From contig CAVRDF010000005.1 in assembly GCA_963719805.1 (NCBI GenBank), positions 124,001 through 188,000 on the forward strand: a DNA stretch of 64,000 nt, given 5' to 3'. Both the position numbers and the translations under genes were made by a program. The notes below the pieces were generated by a model. That model was not told where the DNA came from. It saw only the letters and a list, made by a program, of their open reading frames with translations, and did no database searches. Positions 1-8,778 of the stretch are shown piece after piece (the stretch's first letter is position 1; every line of letters begins with the position of its first letter). The DNA is from JAMXLO01 sp963719805 (GTDB taxonomy: Bacteria; Pseudomonadota; Alphaproteobacteria; Acetobacterales; Acetobacteraceae).

Positions 1-489
1 GTTGCCGAAGCCGGTTGCGCCGTCGATCACCAGCAGCGACAGGTCCTTGTGCAGTGTCGGGTTCTGCAGCCCATCGTCCATCACCAGGACCTTCGCACCG
101 GCCGCGACGGCAGCGCGGGCGCTGGCGGCCCGGTCAGCGCCGACCCAGGTAGGCGCTAGCTGTGCCAGCAACAGGGCTTCATCGCCGACCTGAGCGACGG
201 TGTCGGTGGTGACGACTTGGTGCGGGCCGCGAACAGAGCCGCCATAGCCACGCAGCAGAAAGTGCACTGCCTGGCCGAGCGTCAGCAGACGTTGTCCGAG
301 ATCCAGCGCCAGTGTCGTCTTGCCTGCGCCGCCAACGGTGACGTTGCCGCAGCAGATGACGGGTACCGGCGCATGCCAGCCTGGCCGAGACACGCGGTGC
401 GCAGTGATCGCGGCAGTGATCAGCGACGCCGGGGACAGCAGCCGGGCCGGCCATCCATCATGACGCCAGAAGCTGGGCGCATAGGGCAT
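1..489 (-). CDS. lpxK: Tetraacyldisaccharide 4'-kinase LpxK, 3' part cut by window edge
   Basis: N-terminal 163 codons of LpxK, the inner-membrane kinase that phosphorylates the 4' position of the lipid A disaccharide precursor. The protein begins MPYAPSFW and shows the Walker A-like stretch GNVTVGGAGKTT near residues 48-59, followed by LRGYGG and VLVMDDGLQ, both typical of the family. The ATG at 487-489 directly follows the TGA of waaA with no spacer, so the two are probably translationally coupled. The rest of the gene lies to the left of the window. The identification rests on these motifs and on the waaA neighbour. Confidence 0.93.
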   Translation of the reverse strand, partial: MPYAPSFWRHDGWPARLLSPASLITAAITAHRVSRPGWHAPVPVICCGNVTVGGAGKTTLALDLGQRLLTLGQAVHFLLRGYGGSVRGPHQVVTTDTVAQVGDEALLLAQLAPTWVGADRAASARAAVAAGAKVLVMDDGLQNPTLHKDLSLLVIDGATGFGN

Positions 490-1725
490 TCAGGGCATCA
501 GATCGAGCAATGCGGCAGCGGTCCGCCGCGGCAGATCGGCGTTGCGCTGCACCGCCGCCTGCCCCGCCTTGCCGATTGCCGCGCAGCGGCCCGGATCGCT
601 GAGCAAGCCGCCGGCCCAGTGCGTCAATTCCTCGGCGCTTGCCACAACGGTCAGTGCGCCAGCATCGCGCAGCAGGGCGACGTGGTCGGTGAAGTTCGCG
701 GTGAACGGACCGACGGCGATAGCGCAGGCCAGACGGGCAGGTTCCAGCGGATTCTGCCCTCCACCCGGCGCGATGAGGCTGCGACCGACGAGAGCCAGCG
801 GCGCCAGCCGATACCATAGGCCCATTTCCCCCAGCGTATCGGCGATCCAAACGCCTTCATCGGGTGGTTCTTCGCCGCGCGAGCGACACGCTGCCGAGGC
901 AATCTCCCGCCCGCGCTCCGGGTGACGCGGCACGATGATGGTGAGGAGGCCCGGGTGATCGTTTGCGAGCGCCTGGTGCGCGGCGATGACCACGTCTTCT
1001 TCGCCCGGATGCGTGCTGGCGGCGAGCCACACCGGTCTGCCTGCGAGCACCGCGTGCAACCGCTGTAATTCCTGGGCATCCACCGGCAGCGGATCCGCGG
1101 CGAGCTTGAGATCGCCGGGCTCGGCCAAACCGGCGCAACCAAGCGACCGCAGGCGCGCTGCGTCGGTTTCGCTGCGCGGCTGGATGGCGGCAAATCCGCC
1201 GAGAAGCTGCCGTGCCAGACCGGGCGCGCGGCGCCAGCGCGACAGGCTGCGCTCGGACAGCCGCGCATTGACCAGCATCATCGGGATGCGGCGGCTTCGA
1301 CATCCCGCCAGCAGGTTCGGCCACAGCTCGCTTTCAACGAAGCCGGCGGCATCGGGGCGCCAGTGATCGAGGAAGCGCGCGACCCAGGCCGGCACATCCA
1401 GCGGCACGAAGCGATGCAGCACCCGGCTGAGCAATGTGGCATCCAACCGCTGGGCCAGCAGCTTCGCCGAGGTCGCCGTGCCGGTGGTCAACAGCACGGT
1501 CGCTCGCTCGGCCAGGAGCGGCAGGACCGGAAGGATCGACATCGTTTCGCCGACGCTGGCGGCATGCAGCCAGATCAGCCGCCCCGGCGGGCGCGGCGTG
1601 GCGTCAATGCCGCGCCGTTCGGCGAGGCGGCCGGCGATTTCCTTGCCGCGTGCCTGCCGCGCCCGCAGCATCAGCCTGAGCGCCGGCGCAGCCACAGTCG
1701 TGGCAGCAGCCCAGCCGAGCGACAT
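490..1725 (-). CDS. waaA: 3-deoxy-D-manno-octulosonic acid (Kdo) transferase WaaA
   Basis: About 411 residues. WaaA (KdtA) adds Kdo from CMP-Kdo to lipid IVA at the cytoplasmic face of the inner membrane. The N-terminus is hydrophobic (MSLGWAAATTVAAP), as expected for the membrane anchor. LIWLHAASVGET is the family signature, and the GT-B C-terminal half contains VGRSLIAPGGGQNPLEPA. The ATG at 1723-1725 overlaps the stop of the upstream acyltransferase as TGATG, which favours this start over the more upstream in-frame one. It lies between the DUF374 acyltransferase and lpxK in one lipid A operon. Confidence 0.95.
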   Translation of the reverse strand: MSLGWAAATTVAAPALRLMLRARQARGKEIAGRLAERRGIDATPRPPGRLIWLHAASVGETMSILPVLPLLAERATVLLTTGTATSAKLLAQRLDATLLSRVLHRFVPLDVPAWVARFLDHWRPDAAGFVESELWPNLLAGCRSRRIPMMLVNARLSERSLSRWRRAPGLARQLLGGFAAIQPRSETDAARLRSLGCAGLAEPGDLKLAADPLPVDAQELQRLHAVLAGRPVWLAASTHPGEEDVVIAAHQALANDHPGLLTIIVPRHPERGREIASAACRSRGEEPPDEGVWIADTLGEMGLWYRLAPLALVGRSLIAPGGGQNPLEPARLACAIAVGPFTANFTDHVALLRDAGALTVVASAEELTHWAGGLLSDPGRCAAIGKAGQAAVQRNADLPRRTAAALLDLMP

Positions 1726-2405
1726 CACGTCAGACACAAAGCGTCTGCCTTCTCTGCTGCCTCGGTCAGTGCAGCGGTAATTGCCGGCACCGCGTCCTGC
1801 CAGGTATCGCGCGGCACAGCGATCGTGGGCAGACATACCACGACGCCGCGGCCGAACGGCTTCGGTACCACCATGCGGTCCCAGGTGCGCAGCACCCAGT
1901 GCCGGGTGGTCTGTGCAGCACAAGGCAGAATTGGCGCACCCGACAGCGCGGACAATTGCGCGACACCGGCGGCGGCGACCCGGCGCGGGCCGCGCGGGCC
2001 ATCCGGCGTGATGGCAATGTGGTCGCCGCTGGCGAGCAGATCGAGCATCAGCCGAAGTCCCCGAGCGCCGCCGCGCGAGGACGAGCCCAGCACCACGTCG
2101 AGTGCGAAGCGGCTGACGACGTTACCGATGAAACGCCCGTCGCGGTGCTGGCTGACCAGCACATGCACACGGTTGCGAACGCCCTGCGCTTCTGGCGATT
2201 GCCGCGCCTTTACCCAAAGCATCGGCATCATCGGCAGCCGTTCATGCCAGAACGCCACCACGACCGGCGCGCCGGCGGCGTGCCGTGCCATGTGTTCGTG
2301 GCCCTCCAGTGACCAGCGCGTGGTACGCAATGCGAACGCGAGATAGAGGCCGAGCAACTTGGCCAGCGCCACCTGCGTCACGGGATGCCGCAACAACGTC
2401 TTCAT
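1725..2405 (-). CDS. DUF374 lysophospholipid acyltransferase-family protein
   Basis: About 226 residues, using the ATG at 2403-2405 (MKTLLRHP). A longer in-frame start at 2501 exists but adds sequence unlike the family. Visible motifs are FWHERLPMMP, VSQHRDGRFIG, GSSSRGGARGLR and ITPDGPRGPRR, which define the DUF374 branch of LPLAT acyltransferases. These proteins lie beside waaA and lpxK in many Alphaproteobacteria and are inferred to acylate lipid A or a phospholipid at the inner membrane; the substrate cannot be read from the sequence. It is the first gene of the leftward lipid A operon, with 123 bp separating it from the divergent beta-propeller gene. Confidence 0.88.
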   Translation of the reverse strand: MKTLLRHPVTQVALAKLLGLYLAFALRTTRWSLEGHEHMARHAAGAPVVVAFWHERLPMMPMLWVKARQSPEAQGVRNRVHVLVSQHRDGRFIGNVVSRFALDVVLGSSSRGGARGLRLMLDLLASGDHIAITPDGPRGPRRVAAAGVAQLSALSGAPILPCAAQTTRHWVLRTWDRMVVPKPFGRGVVVCLPTIAVPRDTWQDAVPAITAALTEAAEKADALCLT

Positions 2406-2528
2406 TGCCGCGCCGGTAGCATGCGGCATGACAGCGAGGAAGGGTGGCCGAACGCCGATGATCTTGCCGGCGTGCGGAATCACGAGCACTGTCTGCTGCA
2501 AGAAGTAAAATGCTCAGGGAGAGAGACG

Positions 2529-3692
2529 ATGCCGTCATTGCTGCTGCGGCGCTGTGCTGCCGCGTGCCTGTTTTCACTCGCCGCCAGCACAGCCTATGCC
2601 GCACCATTCATGATCGTCGGCAATGACGAGAAACTCGGCACGGACGCGCAAGGCAAATCGATAGTGAATCCGACCGGCAATGACACGGTCCTGATTGTGG
2701 ATCTGGCGAAGCCGGAGGAGCCGAAAATCGTCGCGACGCTGAAGCTGGAAAATTCCATCGTCGGGCCGCCGGTGAATCTGGCGATCTCACCCAACGGCAG
2801 CATCGCACTGGTCGCCGATTCGATGACTGTTGCCGATGACAATGGCACCCGCAAACTGGCACCAGTCGACAAGCTGTTTGTGATCGACCTGAAGGCTGAT
2901 CCGCCGAAGCTCGCCGACACCGTCACGGTGGGGAAGCAGCCGTCAGGTCTGTCGTTCAGCCCGAACGGCGATTTGGCCCTGGTGTGCAACCGCGCCGACG
3001 GCACGATCAGCGTTTTGAAGATCGACGGCACCAAGGTGACGCAGACAGGCACCGTGCAGGTCAGCCCGGGCGTCTCGCATGTGGTGTTCACGCCGGACGG
3101 CAAGCACGCGCTGGCGATAAAATCGCCGGACAACAAGGTGGCGATCCTTAACGTGGACGGCGACAAGGTGAGCTACGACAAGCAGGATGTTCCGACCTAC
3201 GCGTTTCCCTACAACGTGGTGGTATCGCCGGACGGCAAGCTGGCGATCACCGCCGACAACGGCAACGGCGGTTCGTCGGACGGGAGTCTGGATGCGGTAA
3301 CGGTGATCGACCTGGAAGGCCAGCATCCGCACGCGATCGCGCACGTCACCGTTGGCGACGCGCCGGAGGGGTTGGCGATCAGTCCGAAGGGCAATCTCGC
3401 CGCGGCGCTGAACGTGGATGGCTCCAACCTGAAGCAGGCGTGGTTCTATCATCCGACCGGCAGCGTCACGATCCTGCACATCCAGGACAAGACGGTGACG
3501 CCGATAAAGACGATCGAGGTCGGAGCTTTCCCCGAGGCGATCGGCTTCACGCCGGATGGTCAATATATCTACGTTGGTAACTACACCGATCAGGATTTTT
3601 CCATCCTGAAGGTCGATGGCACCAGCGTGGTCAATACCGGCAAGCGCTTCACGGTGCCGGGCCACCCCGCGTCGATGCGGATGGGGCCGTAA
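2529..3692 (+). CDS. Secreted YncE-like (lactonase-fold) beta-propeller protein
   Basis: 387 residues. The ATG at 2529 follows a good ribosome site (AGGGAGAGAG). Residues 1-25 form a Sec signal peptide ending STAYAAP. The mature part contains repeated blades of the form ISPNG/SFSPNGDLAL/FTPDGKHAL/VSPDGKLAI, each with an S-P-N/D-G turn, as in YncE and 6-phosphogluconolactonase-like propellers. It is therefore probably a periplasmic seven-bladed propeller; no catalytic or ligand residues can be assigned. It ends exactly where the convergent flgD gene ends, with no room for a terminator between them. Confidence 0.8.
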   Translation: MPSLLLRRCAAACLFSLAASTAYAAPFMIVGNDEKLGTDAQGKSIVNPTGNDTVLIVDLAKPEEPKIVATLKLENSIVGPPVNLAISPNGSIALVADSMTVADDNGTRKLAPVDKLFVIDLKADPPKLADTVTVGKQPSGLSFSPNGDLALVCNRADGTISVLKIDGTKVTQTGTVQVSPGVSHVVFTPDGKHALAIKSPDNKVAILNVDGDKVSYDKQDVPTYAFPYNVVVSPDGKLAITADNGNGGSSDGSLDAVTVIDLEGQHPHAIAHVTVGDAPEGLAISPKGNLAAALNVDGSNLKQAWFYHPTGSVTILHIQDKTVTPIKTIEVGAFPEAIGFTPDGQYIYVGNYTDQDFSILKVDGTSVVNTGKRFTVPGHPASMRMGP

Positions 3693-4394
3693 TCAATTCG
3701 ACTGGTTGGCCACCGACTGCACCTTGGAGAAGTCAACCGACAACGCGCCGAGTTGCAGTTGAACGCCTGACGACTGGCTCAGCACGCCGGTTGCCGTTCC
3801 GACAATACTTGTCGATAAGGTCGTGGTCGTGCCGCTGCTGTTTGCCGCGGTCACCACCACCTGATAGCTGCCGTCCGGCACCGAGGCACCGGAACTGGTC
3901 TTGCCGTTCCAGTTCCAGGTATTGGTGCCGCTCGCCGACATCAGCATGGCTTCGTTCAGCTTGGCACCGTTGGTGTTGTAGATCGCGATGTCCACCGGTT
4001 CGGCCGTCGGCGTGCTGAACTGTATGGTCCCCTGCCCGTTCTGCAGCGGCACGTGATCGGAACTGACGGTCACCTTCTTGCCGGTCATGGCCGAGGCCTG
4101 CATCACCTCACCGCCCTGGGTGAGCTGGATCAACTGGGTCAGGCTCGCGTTGGTGTTGATCTGCTGTTCGACGCTGGAGAACTGCACCAGTTCGCTGGTG
4201 AATTGGTTGGTATCCATCGGGCTGGTGGGATCCTGGTTCTGCAACTGCGTCATCAGCATTTTGAGGAAGTTGTTGAAGTTCGACGACAAGGACGTGAGCG
4301 CCACGCTGCTGGACGGAGACGAGGCGGTTGAACCAGTGGCAGACGTTGCCGCCGCGGCGGTGCTCTGCTGCGCGGTGACCGATGCGAGGCTCAT
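3693..4394 (-). CDS. flgD: Flagellar hook capping protein FlgD
   Basis: 233 residues. FlgD caps the growing hook and is required for FlgE polymerisation. The N-terminal FLKMLMTQLQNQDPTSPMD motif (about residues 43-61) with TSELVQFSSVEQQ is the FlgD signature. The C-terminal half has a FLIPS/Ig-like fold (IYNTNGAKL, WNWNGKTSSG, VPDGSYQV). It lies 18 bp downstream of fliK and is presumably co-transcribed with it, which fits joint control of hook assembly and length. Confidence 0.95.
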   Translation of the reverse strand: MSLASVTAQQSTAAAATSATGSTASSPSSSVALTSLSSNFNNFLKMLMTQLQNQDPTSPMDTNQFTSELVQFSSVEQQINTNASLTQLIQLTQGGEVMQASAMTGKKVTVSSDHVPLQNGQGTIQFSTPTAEPVDIAIYNTNGAKLNEAMLMSASGTNTWNWNGKTSSGASVPDGSYQVVVTAANSSGTTTTLSTSIVGTATGVLSQSSGVQLQLGALSVDFSKVQSVANQSN

Positions 4395-4412
4395 GATCGT
4401 TGGCCTTTCAAT

Positions 4413-5771
4413 TCAGGCAGTGATGTCGAGGCCGCCGCGCAACCAGGTTGCCGGCGCGATGGAAGACACTTCGGACGCGTCAGTATCGCCGCCTGGCGCG
4501 ACCGTGCCGTTCGGCTGATCCGTCCTGCCACCCTGGCGAGACGCGCCATGGGATAGGTCGCCACCCATGCTTGCGCTGCCACCGGTGGGCGGAGCAGGCG
4601 ACGCGGTGTCGGCGCGTGCTGCGGGCTCCGGCGTGGCGACATGAAAGGTGACGCTGCGTCCGGTCGCGGGCACTCCCGCCTGGTCGAGCGCATGTTGCAG
4701 CTGCGGCTGGTCACGCAGCAGCAGTGTCAGGGTTTCGGGCCGCTCGACGGTGATCGCAACGTGTGCCTGCGCGTCGGGCGACCGATCAATGCGGATCTGC
4801 ACGCGACCGAGGTCCGGTGGATCGAGCCGAACCGTCAGATGCTGCGTGCCATCCGATGAGCGGCCAAGCGAAACCAAGGCGGGCGCGATCTGGGCGGCCG
4901 GCGCAGTGTGCTGAGGCGTGCTGGCAGCTTGTGCCGCCGGGGGAGTTGCGACGGTGGGAAGCGATGGCGTCGAAGCCGCGGCAATTGCCTGCGGCGACAC
5001 CACGGCTGGTGCGGAAGTTGGCGAGTCGCTGCTGTCCGCGGTGACCGGCGGCGGCGTGACAGGCTTCTGTGTGGCCGGCTGCACAGTTGCTGTCTCGGCG
5101 GCGCCGGATGGCTCCGAGGGCTGTGCCGCTGCAGCCCGTTGCGCCTTTAGCGGCGTGGTGATCGGTGCTGCCGCAGCAGGCTTCGGCTCATCTCGTGCAG
5201 CATCGTGCGACGTTGTCTCGGGCGGCAAAGCACTAGCCGGCACCGAAACGGCAGGCACGTTGGCGACGAGCAACGGCTGCGCGACCGTCGAAGCGCAATC
5301 GGTGACCGCCGCCTCGGCAGACTTCTGCGTGCCGCGAGTGGCTGGTTCGCGACGCGCCGCCCCGGTGCTCGGCACGGACACAGTTGGCCCGCTATCGGTC
5401 GTGGTGACGCCGGCGGCCTCCACGATGGTTGCGGCTGCTACGATCGTGGCGGTCTGAGCCGTCGAAGCGTTGGAAGCTGCGTCGTCTGCTGCAATCGTGA
5501 CGGCCTGAGCGATCGGAGCGTTTGGCGCTGCATCGGCCGGCGATGCTTCCACCGCCGGCGGGGTTGTTTGCAGTGGTGCCGTCAACGTCGCAGTTGGCGC
5601 AACCGGCATGGTCGATATGGATACCGGCGCAGGAGCTTCCTGCGGCGCCGCAATCGCATCAAACAGCTTCGCCAGTGCCCCAGCAAAACCGGCCTGACTG
5701 CACTGCACCTTGCCGACAGCAGCCGAGACCGGCACCGATGTCTGGGGTGAAACTGGCAAGCTTGGCTGCAT
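4413..5771 (-). CDS. fliK: Flagellar hook-length control protein FliK
   Basis: About 452 residues. A GTG three bases further upstream is an alternative start, but AGGAG at 5780-5784 is better spaced for the ATG at 5769-5771. Residues 45-300 are low-complexity, rich in Ala, Pro, Thr and Val, which is the usual ruler region. The C-terminal Flg_hook domain contains LTVRLDPPDLGRVQIRI and LLLRDQPQLQHALDQAG. The protein measures hook length and switches export specificity. A sigma-54 promoter match lies immediately upstream, divergent from the one for flgE. Confidence 0.92.
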   Translation of the reverse strand: MQPSLPVSPQTSVPVSAAVGKVQCSQAGFAGALAKLFDAIAAPQEAPAPVSISTMPVAPTATLTAPLQTTPPAVEASPADAAPNAPIAQAVTIAADDAASNASTAQTATIVAAATIVEAAGVTTTDSGPTVSVPSTGAARREPATRGTQKSAEAAVTDCASTVAQPLLVANVPAVSVPASALPPETTSHDAARDEPKPAAAAPITTPLKAQRAAAAQPSEPSGAAETATVQPATQKPVTPPPVTADSSDSPTSAPAVVSPQAIAAASTPSLPTVATPPAAQAASTPQHTAPAAQIAPALVSLGRSSDGTQHLTVRLDPPDLGRVQIRIDRSPDAQAHVAITVERPETLTLLLRDQPQLQHALDQAGVPATGRSVTFHVATPEPAARADTASPAPPTGGSASMGGDLSHGASRQGGRTDQPNGTVAPGGDTDASEVSSIAPATWLRGGLDITA

Positions 5772-5795
5772 CACAATCGCTCCTACCCGCAGTCA

Positions 5796-5810
5796 GCAAG
5801 CCGCATGCCA
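5796..5810 (-). promoter_or_regulatory. Sigma-54 promoter for fliK-flgD
   Basis: On the minus strand TGGCAT-N5-TTGC gives the exact GG/GC spacing of a sigma-54 -24/-12 element and matches TGGCAC-N5-TTGC at nine of ten fixed bases. The fliK start is about 22 bases downstream, leaving a very short leader that includes the AGGAG ribosome site. No upstream activator site was identified. Confidence 0.65.
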
Positions 5811-5928
5811 ATCAGATAACGGGGGTGCACGGCGAAAAGCGCAGGGCACAGCGCCATTGCCGGCAAGAATTGCCGGGTCGCTCGTGCCGGGAGCCTGCCG
5901 CTGGCCGCGTGATATGGCCGAAAACCGT

Positions 5929-5943
5929 TGGCACGTTTCATGC
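5929..5943 (+). promoter_or_regulatory. Sigma-54 promoter for flgE-flgK-flgL
   Basis: TGGCAC-N5-ATGC has a perfect -24 half and the conserved GC at -12 with correct spacing, 34 bases ahead of the flgE ATG. In Caulobacter-type flagellar hierarchies hook genes use sigma-54 with an FlbD-like activator. The activator site itself was not identified. Confidence 0.7.
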
Positions 5944-5977
5944 GTATCGGTTCTCGAGCGAATCAGCGGAGCGTACC

Positions 5978-7288
5978 ATGTCCTTGTTCGGCGCAATGAA
6001 CACCGCCATCAGCGGACTGACCGCACAATCCAACGCGTTCAGCAACATCAGCGACAACGTCGCGAACAGCCAGACCATTGGCTACAAGCGGGTCGATACC
6101 AGCTTTATCGACTATCTCACCACAAGCACCGCGTCCCAGAACACGTCCGGTGCCGTGGCCACCAAGCCCGATTACATCAATAATGTCGAAGGCACCGTCA
6201 CGCAGACCGACAACCCGCTGGGGCTCGCGATCGCTGGCCAGGGCTTTTTCGCCGTATCGCAGCAGAATGGCGAGGTGAACGACCTGCCCACCTTCAGCAC
6301 GCAACAGTATTATACCCGCGCCGGCGACTTCCAGATGGACAAGAATGGCTACCTGGTGAACAGCGCGGGGTATTTCCTGAACGGCTGGCCGATCAATCCC
6401 AACACGGGTGTCGTCAACCAGAACACCTTGCAGCCGATCCAGGTGACGCAGACGTTGTACAATCCTGTGGCGACCAGCAACGTGACGCTGTCCGCCAATC
6501 TGCCGGCGACGCCGGCCATGGGTACCCTGCCAATCTCGTCACAAATCGACATCTACGATTCACTCGGAACCCTGCAGACTCTCACGCTGAGTTGGAATCA
6601 GACGACGGCAGGGACCCCGAACGACTGGACGGTCTCGATCTATGATTCGTCAAACACCTTGATCGGGACAGCGGAGGCGCGATTCGGTGCAGTATCGGGA
6701 ATGGGTGTGCAGGAAGGGACGATAGGCCAGCTATCGAATGGCACTGGAGGAGTCACGGTCAACCCGAATACGGCCGGCGGCAGCCCGAGCGCCACGCTCA
6801 GTTTCGCTTACCCAGGGATCGGAGCGCCCGTCACGGTCAATCTTGGAACCTACGGGCAGACCAACGGTGTCACGCAGTATGCCGGCAGCCAGTACAGCCT
6901 GCGCGGCATCACGCAAAACGGTGTGCCGCCGGGTGCCTTCTCTTCGGTCAGCACCAAGGGCACCGGCGACATCGTGGTCAATTACGACAACGGCCAGTCG
7001 CGCACCATCGCGCAGGTGCCGGTGATCACCTTCAACGATCCGAACGAGCTGCAGCGTCAGAACGGCCAGGCGTTCACGGTGACCGCGAACTCCGGCACGC
7101 CGCTTGCCGAATCGGCTGGCTCGAATGGAGCCGGCACGCTTGTCACGCAGTCGACTGAGAGTTCCAACGTCGATATCGCCACGGAATTCTCCAATTTGAT
7201 CGTGGCGCAGCAAGCCTATTCGGCCAACGCGAAGCTGGTGACCACGGCCGATCAGATGTTGCAGCAAACGATAAACATGAAGCAGTAA
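5978..7288 (+). CDS. flgE: Flagellar hook protein FlgE
   Basis: 436 residues, starting MSLFGAMNTAISGLTAQSNAF. The N-terminal heptad region with SDNVANSQTIGYKR is the conserved FlgE/FlgG rod-hook domain. The hook-specific D2 domain follows (TLSANLPATPAMGT, QIDIYDSLGTLQTL). The C-terminal NVDIATEFSNLIVAQQAYSAN is the conserved closing helix. The start at 5978 is chosen because everything upstream in the same frame is unlike FlgE and the sigma-54 promoter lies at 5929. It forms the extracellular hook polymer that FlgD caps and FliK measures. Confidence 0.96.
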   Translation: MSLFGAMNTAISGLTAQSNAFSNISDNVANSQTIGYKRVDTSFIDYLTTSTASQNTSGAVATKPDYINNVEGTVTQTDNPLGLAIAGQGFFAVSQQNGEVNDLPTFSTQQYYTRAGDFQMDKNGYLVNSAGYFLNGWPINPNTGVVNQNTLQPIQVTQTLYNPVATSNVTLSANLPATPAMGTLPISSQIDIYDSLGTLQTLTLSWNQTTAGTPNDWTVSIYDSSNTLIGTAEARFGAVSGMGVQEGTIGQLSNGTGGVTVNPNTAGGSPSATLSFAYPGIGAPVTVNLGTYGQTNGVTQYAGSQYSLRGITQNGVPPGAFSSVSTKGTGDIVVNYDNGQSRTIAQVPVITFNDPNELQRQNGQAFTVTANSGTPLAESAGSNGAGTLVTQSTESSNVDIATEFSNLIVAQQAYSANAKLVTTADQMLQQTINMKQ

Positions 7289-7298
7289 GAGGGCTGGC

Positions 7299-8768
7299 GT
7301 GACCATCGCAGCGGCACTGTCGATCGCTACCGGGGGATTGGCCAACATCAACAGCCAGCTTGCGCTGGTATCGCAGAACGTGGCGAACGCGAGTACCCCC
7401 GGTTACTCTGCCGAGATCGCCACGCAGCAGGATCTGGTGGCCGACGGGATCGGGCTGGGCGTGCGCAGCGGGCCTGCCGTCCGCAATGTCGATACGGCCC
7501 TGCAATCGGAAGTGTTCAGTCAGAACGCGACGGTCGCAGGCTTGCAGACGCGGCAGACCGCGTTGCAGGCGCTCGATTCCATACAGGGAACACCTGGCCA
7601 GAACACCGACATCGCCAGCCTTATCGGCAACCTGCAGGACCAGTTCTCCGACCTGCTGAACGACCCGAGCAACCAGACACAGCAAGCACAGGTGGTCAGT
7701 GCGGCGTCGACACTGGCACAGAGCATCAACACGCTGAGCAATGCCTATACGGCGCAGCGGCAGACCGCCCAGGACGGCATCGTTGCGGCAGTTGCCACGG
7801 CCAACAGCACCCTTGCCAGCATCGGCAATCTCAGCACGCAGATCATCCGGTTGAAGTCAATCGGCCAGAGCACCGCGGATCTGGAGAACCAACGTGATGC
7901 GGCGGTCGCGACACTGTCACAGCTGGTCAGCGTTAAGGTGCTGGAACAGCCGAACGGCGACGTGATGGTGACGACGTCCAGCGGGCTGACTTTGCCAATC
8001 CATGCCAATCCCAATCCGCTCAGCACCAGCGACGTGAATGTGCAATCGGGCACTTACTATCCGGGAGGCGGCATTCCCGCGATCATGCTTGGCGGCGCGG
8101 ACGTCACCAGGCAACTGCAGGGCGGCCAGATCGGCGCCAACATCACGCTGCGCGACACGACGCTGCCGACGGACCAAGCGGAGCTCGACGAACTGTCGCA
8201 GAACATGGCGACGCGGTTTGCCAACAACGGGCTGACCTTGTTCACCGATCCGGCTGGCAACGTGCCGGTCGCGACGCCGCCGCCGGCGCAAAACGGCTAC
8301 GTCGGCTTCTCGAGTGCAATTCAGGTCAATCCCGCCGTGCAGTCCAACCCCTCGGCCGTACGGGACGGGACGCCGTCGGTTTCCGGTGGCCTGGCCGGCT
8401 TCACCGGGATCATTGAAAGCGTGCTGAACAACACGCTGGGCGGTAATCCGCCGCTCAATGCCAACTCCAGCGGATTGGGACCGGCAGGCAACCTGAATGC
8501 GCCCTATGTCTCACCCCCCACGCTCGGCCAGCTTGCGTCCAGCATGGTGTCGGCGCAGGCGCAGGATAGCGGGAGCACCACCAACCAGCTCGCGACCGAG
8601 CAGACGGTGCAGAGCACGCTGAGCAACAAGCTGACGACGCAGAGCGGTGTCGATATGGACACCGAAATGTCGACCATGATCGAGCTACAGAACGCCTATG
8701 GCGCCAACGCCAAGATCATCGCGGCGGTGCAGGCGATGTGGGCGCAGTTGCTGAATTCCGTGACGTGA
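7299..8768 (+). CDS. flgK: Flagellar hook-filament junction protein FlgK (HAP1)
   Basis: 489 residues from a GTG start 10 bp after flgE. The N-terminal ALSIATGGLANINSQLALVSQNVANASTPGYS carries the rod/hook consensus NVANxxTPGY. The C-terminus has the matching EMSTMIELQNAYGANAKII helix. FlgK forms the first junction zone between hook and filament. Operon order flgE-flgK-flgL with spacings of about 10 bp supports the call. Confidence 0.95.
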   Translation: MTIAAALSIATGGLANINSQLALVSQNVANASTPGYSAEIATQQDLVADGIGLGVRSGPAVRNVDTALQSEVFSQNATVAGLQTRQTALQALDSIQGTPGQNTDIASLIGNLQDQFSDLLNDPSNQTQQAQVVSAASTLAQSINTLSNAYTAQRQTAQDGIVAAVATANSTLASIGNLSTQIIRLKSIGQSTADLENQRDAAVATLSQLVSVKVLEQPNGDVMVTTSSGLTLPIHANPNPLSTSDVNVQSGTYYPGGGIPAIMLGGADVTRQLQGGQIGANITLRDTTLPTDQAELDELSQNMATRFANNGLTLFTDPAGNVPVATPPPAQNGYVGFSSAIQVNPAVQSNPSAVRDGTPSVSGGLAGFTGIIESVLNNTLGGNPPLNANSSGLGPAGNLNAPYVSPPTLGQLASSMVSAQAQDSGSTTNQLATEQTVQSTLSNKLTTQSGVDMDTEMSTMIELQNAYGANAKIIAAVQAMWAQLLNSVT

Positions 8769-8778
8769 GCTGACAACA

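Noticed and set aside
217..819. Long plus-strand ORF opposite lpxK and waaA
   Set aside because: It is the antisense shadow of two clearly conserved lipid A genes; it has no family motifs and high GC makes such shadows common here.
1363..2346. 327-residue plus-strand ORF opposite waaA and the DUF374 gene
   Set aside because: Antisense shadow with Arg/Ser/Pro-rich composition typical of a non-coding frame in high-GC DNA.
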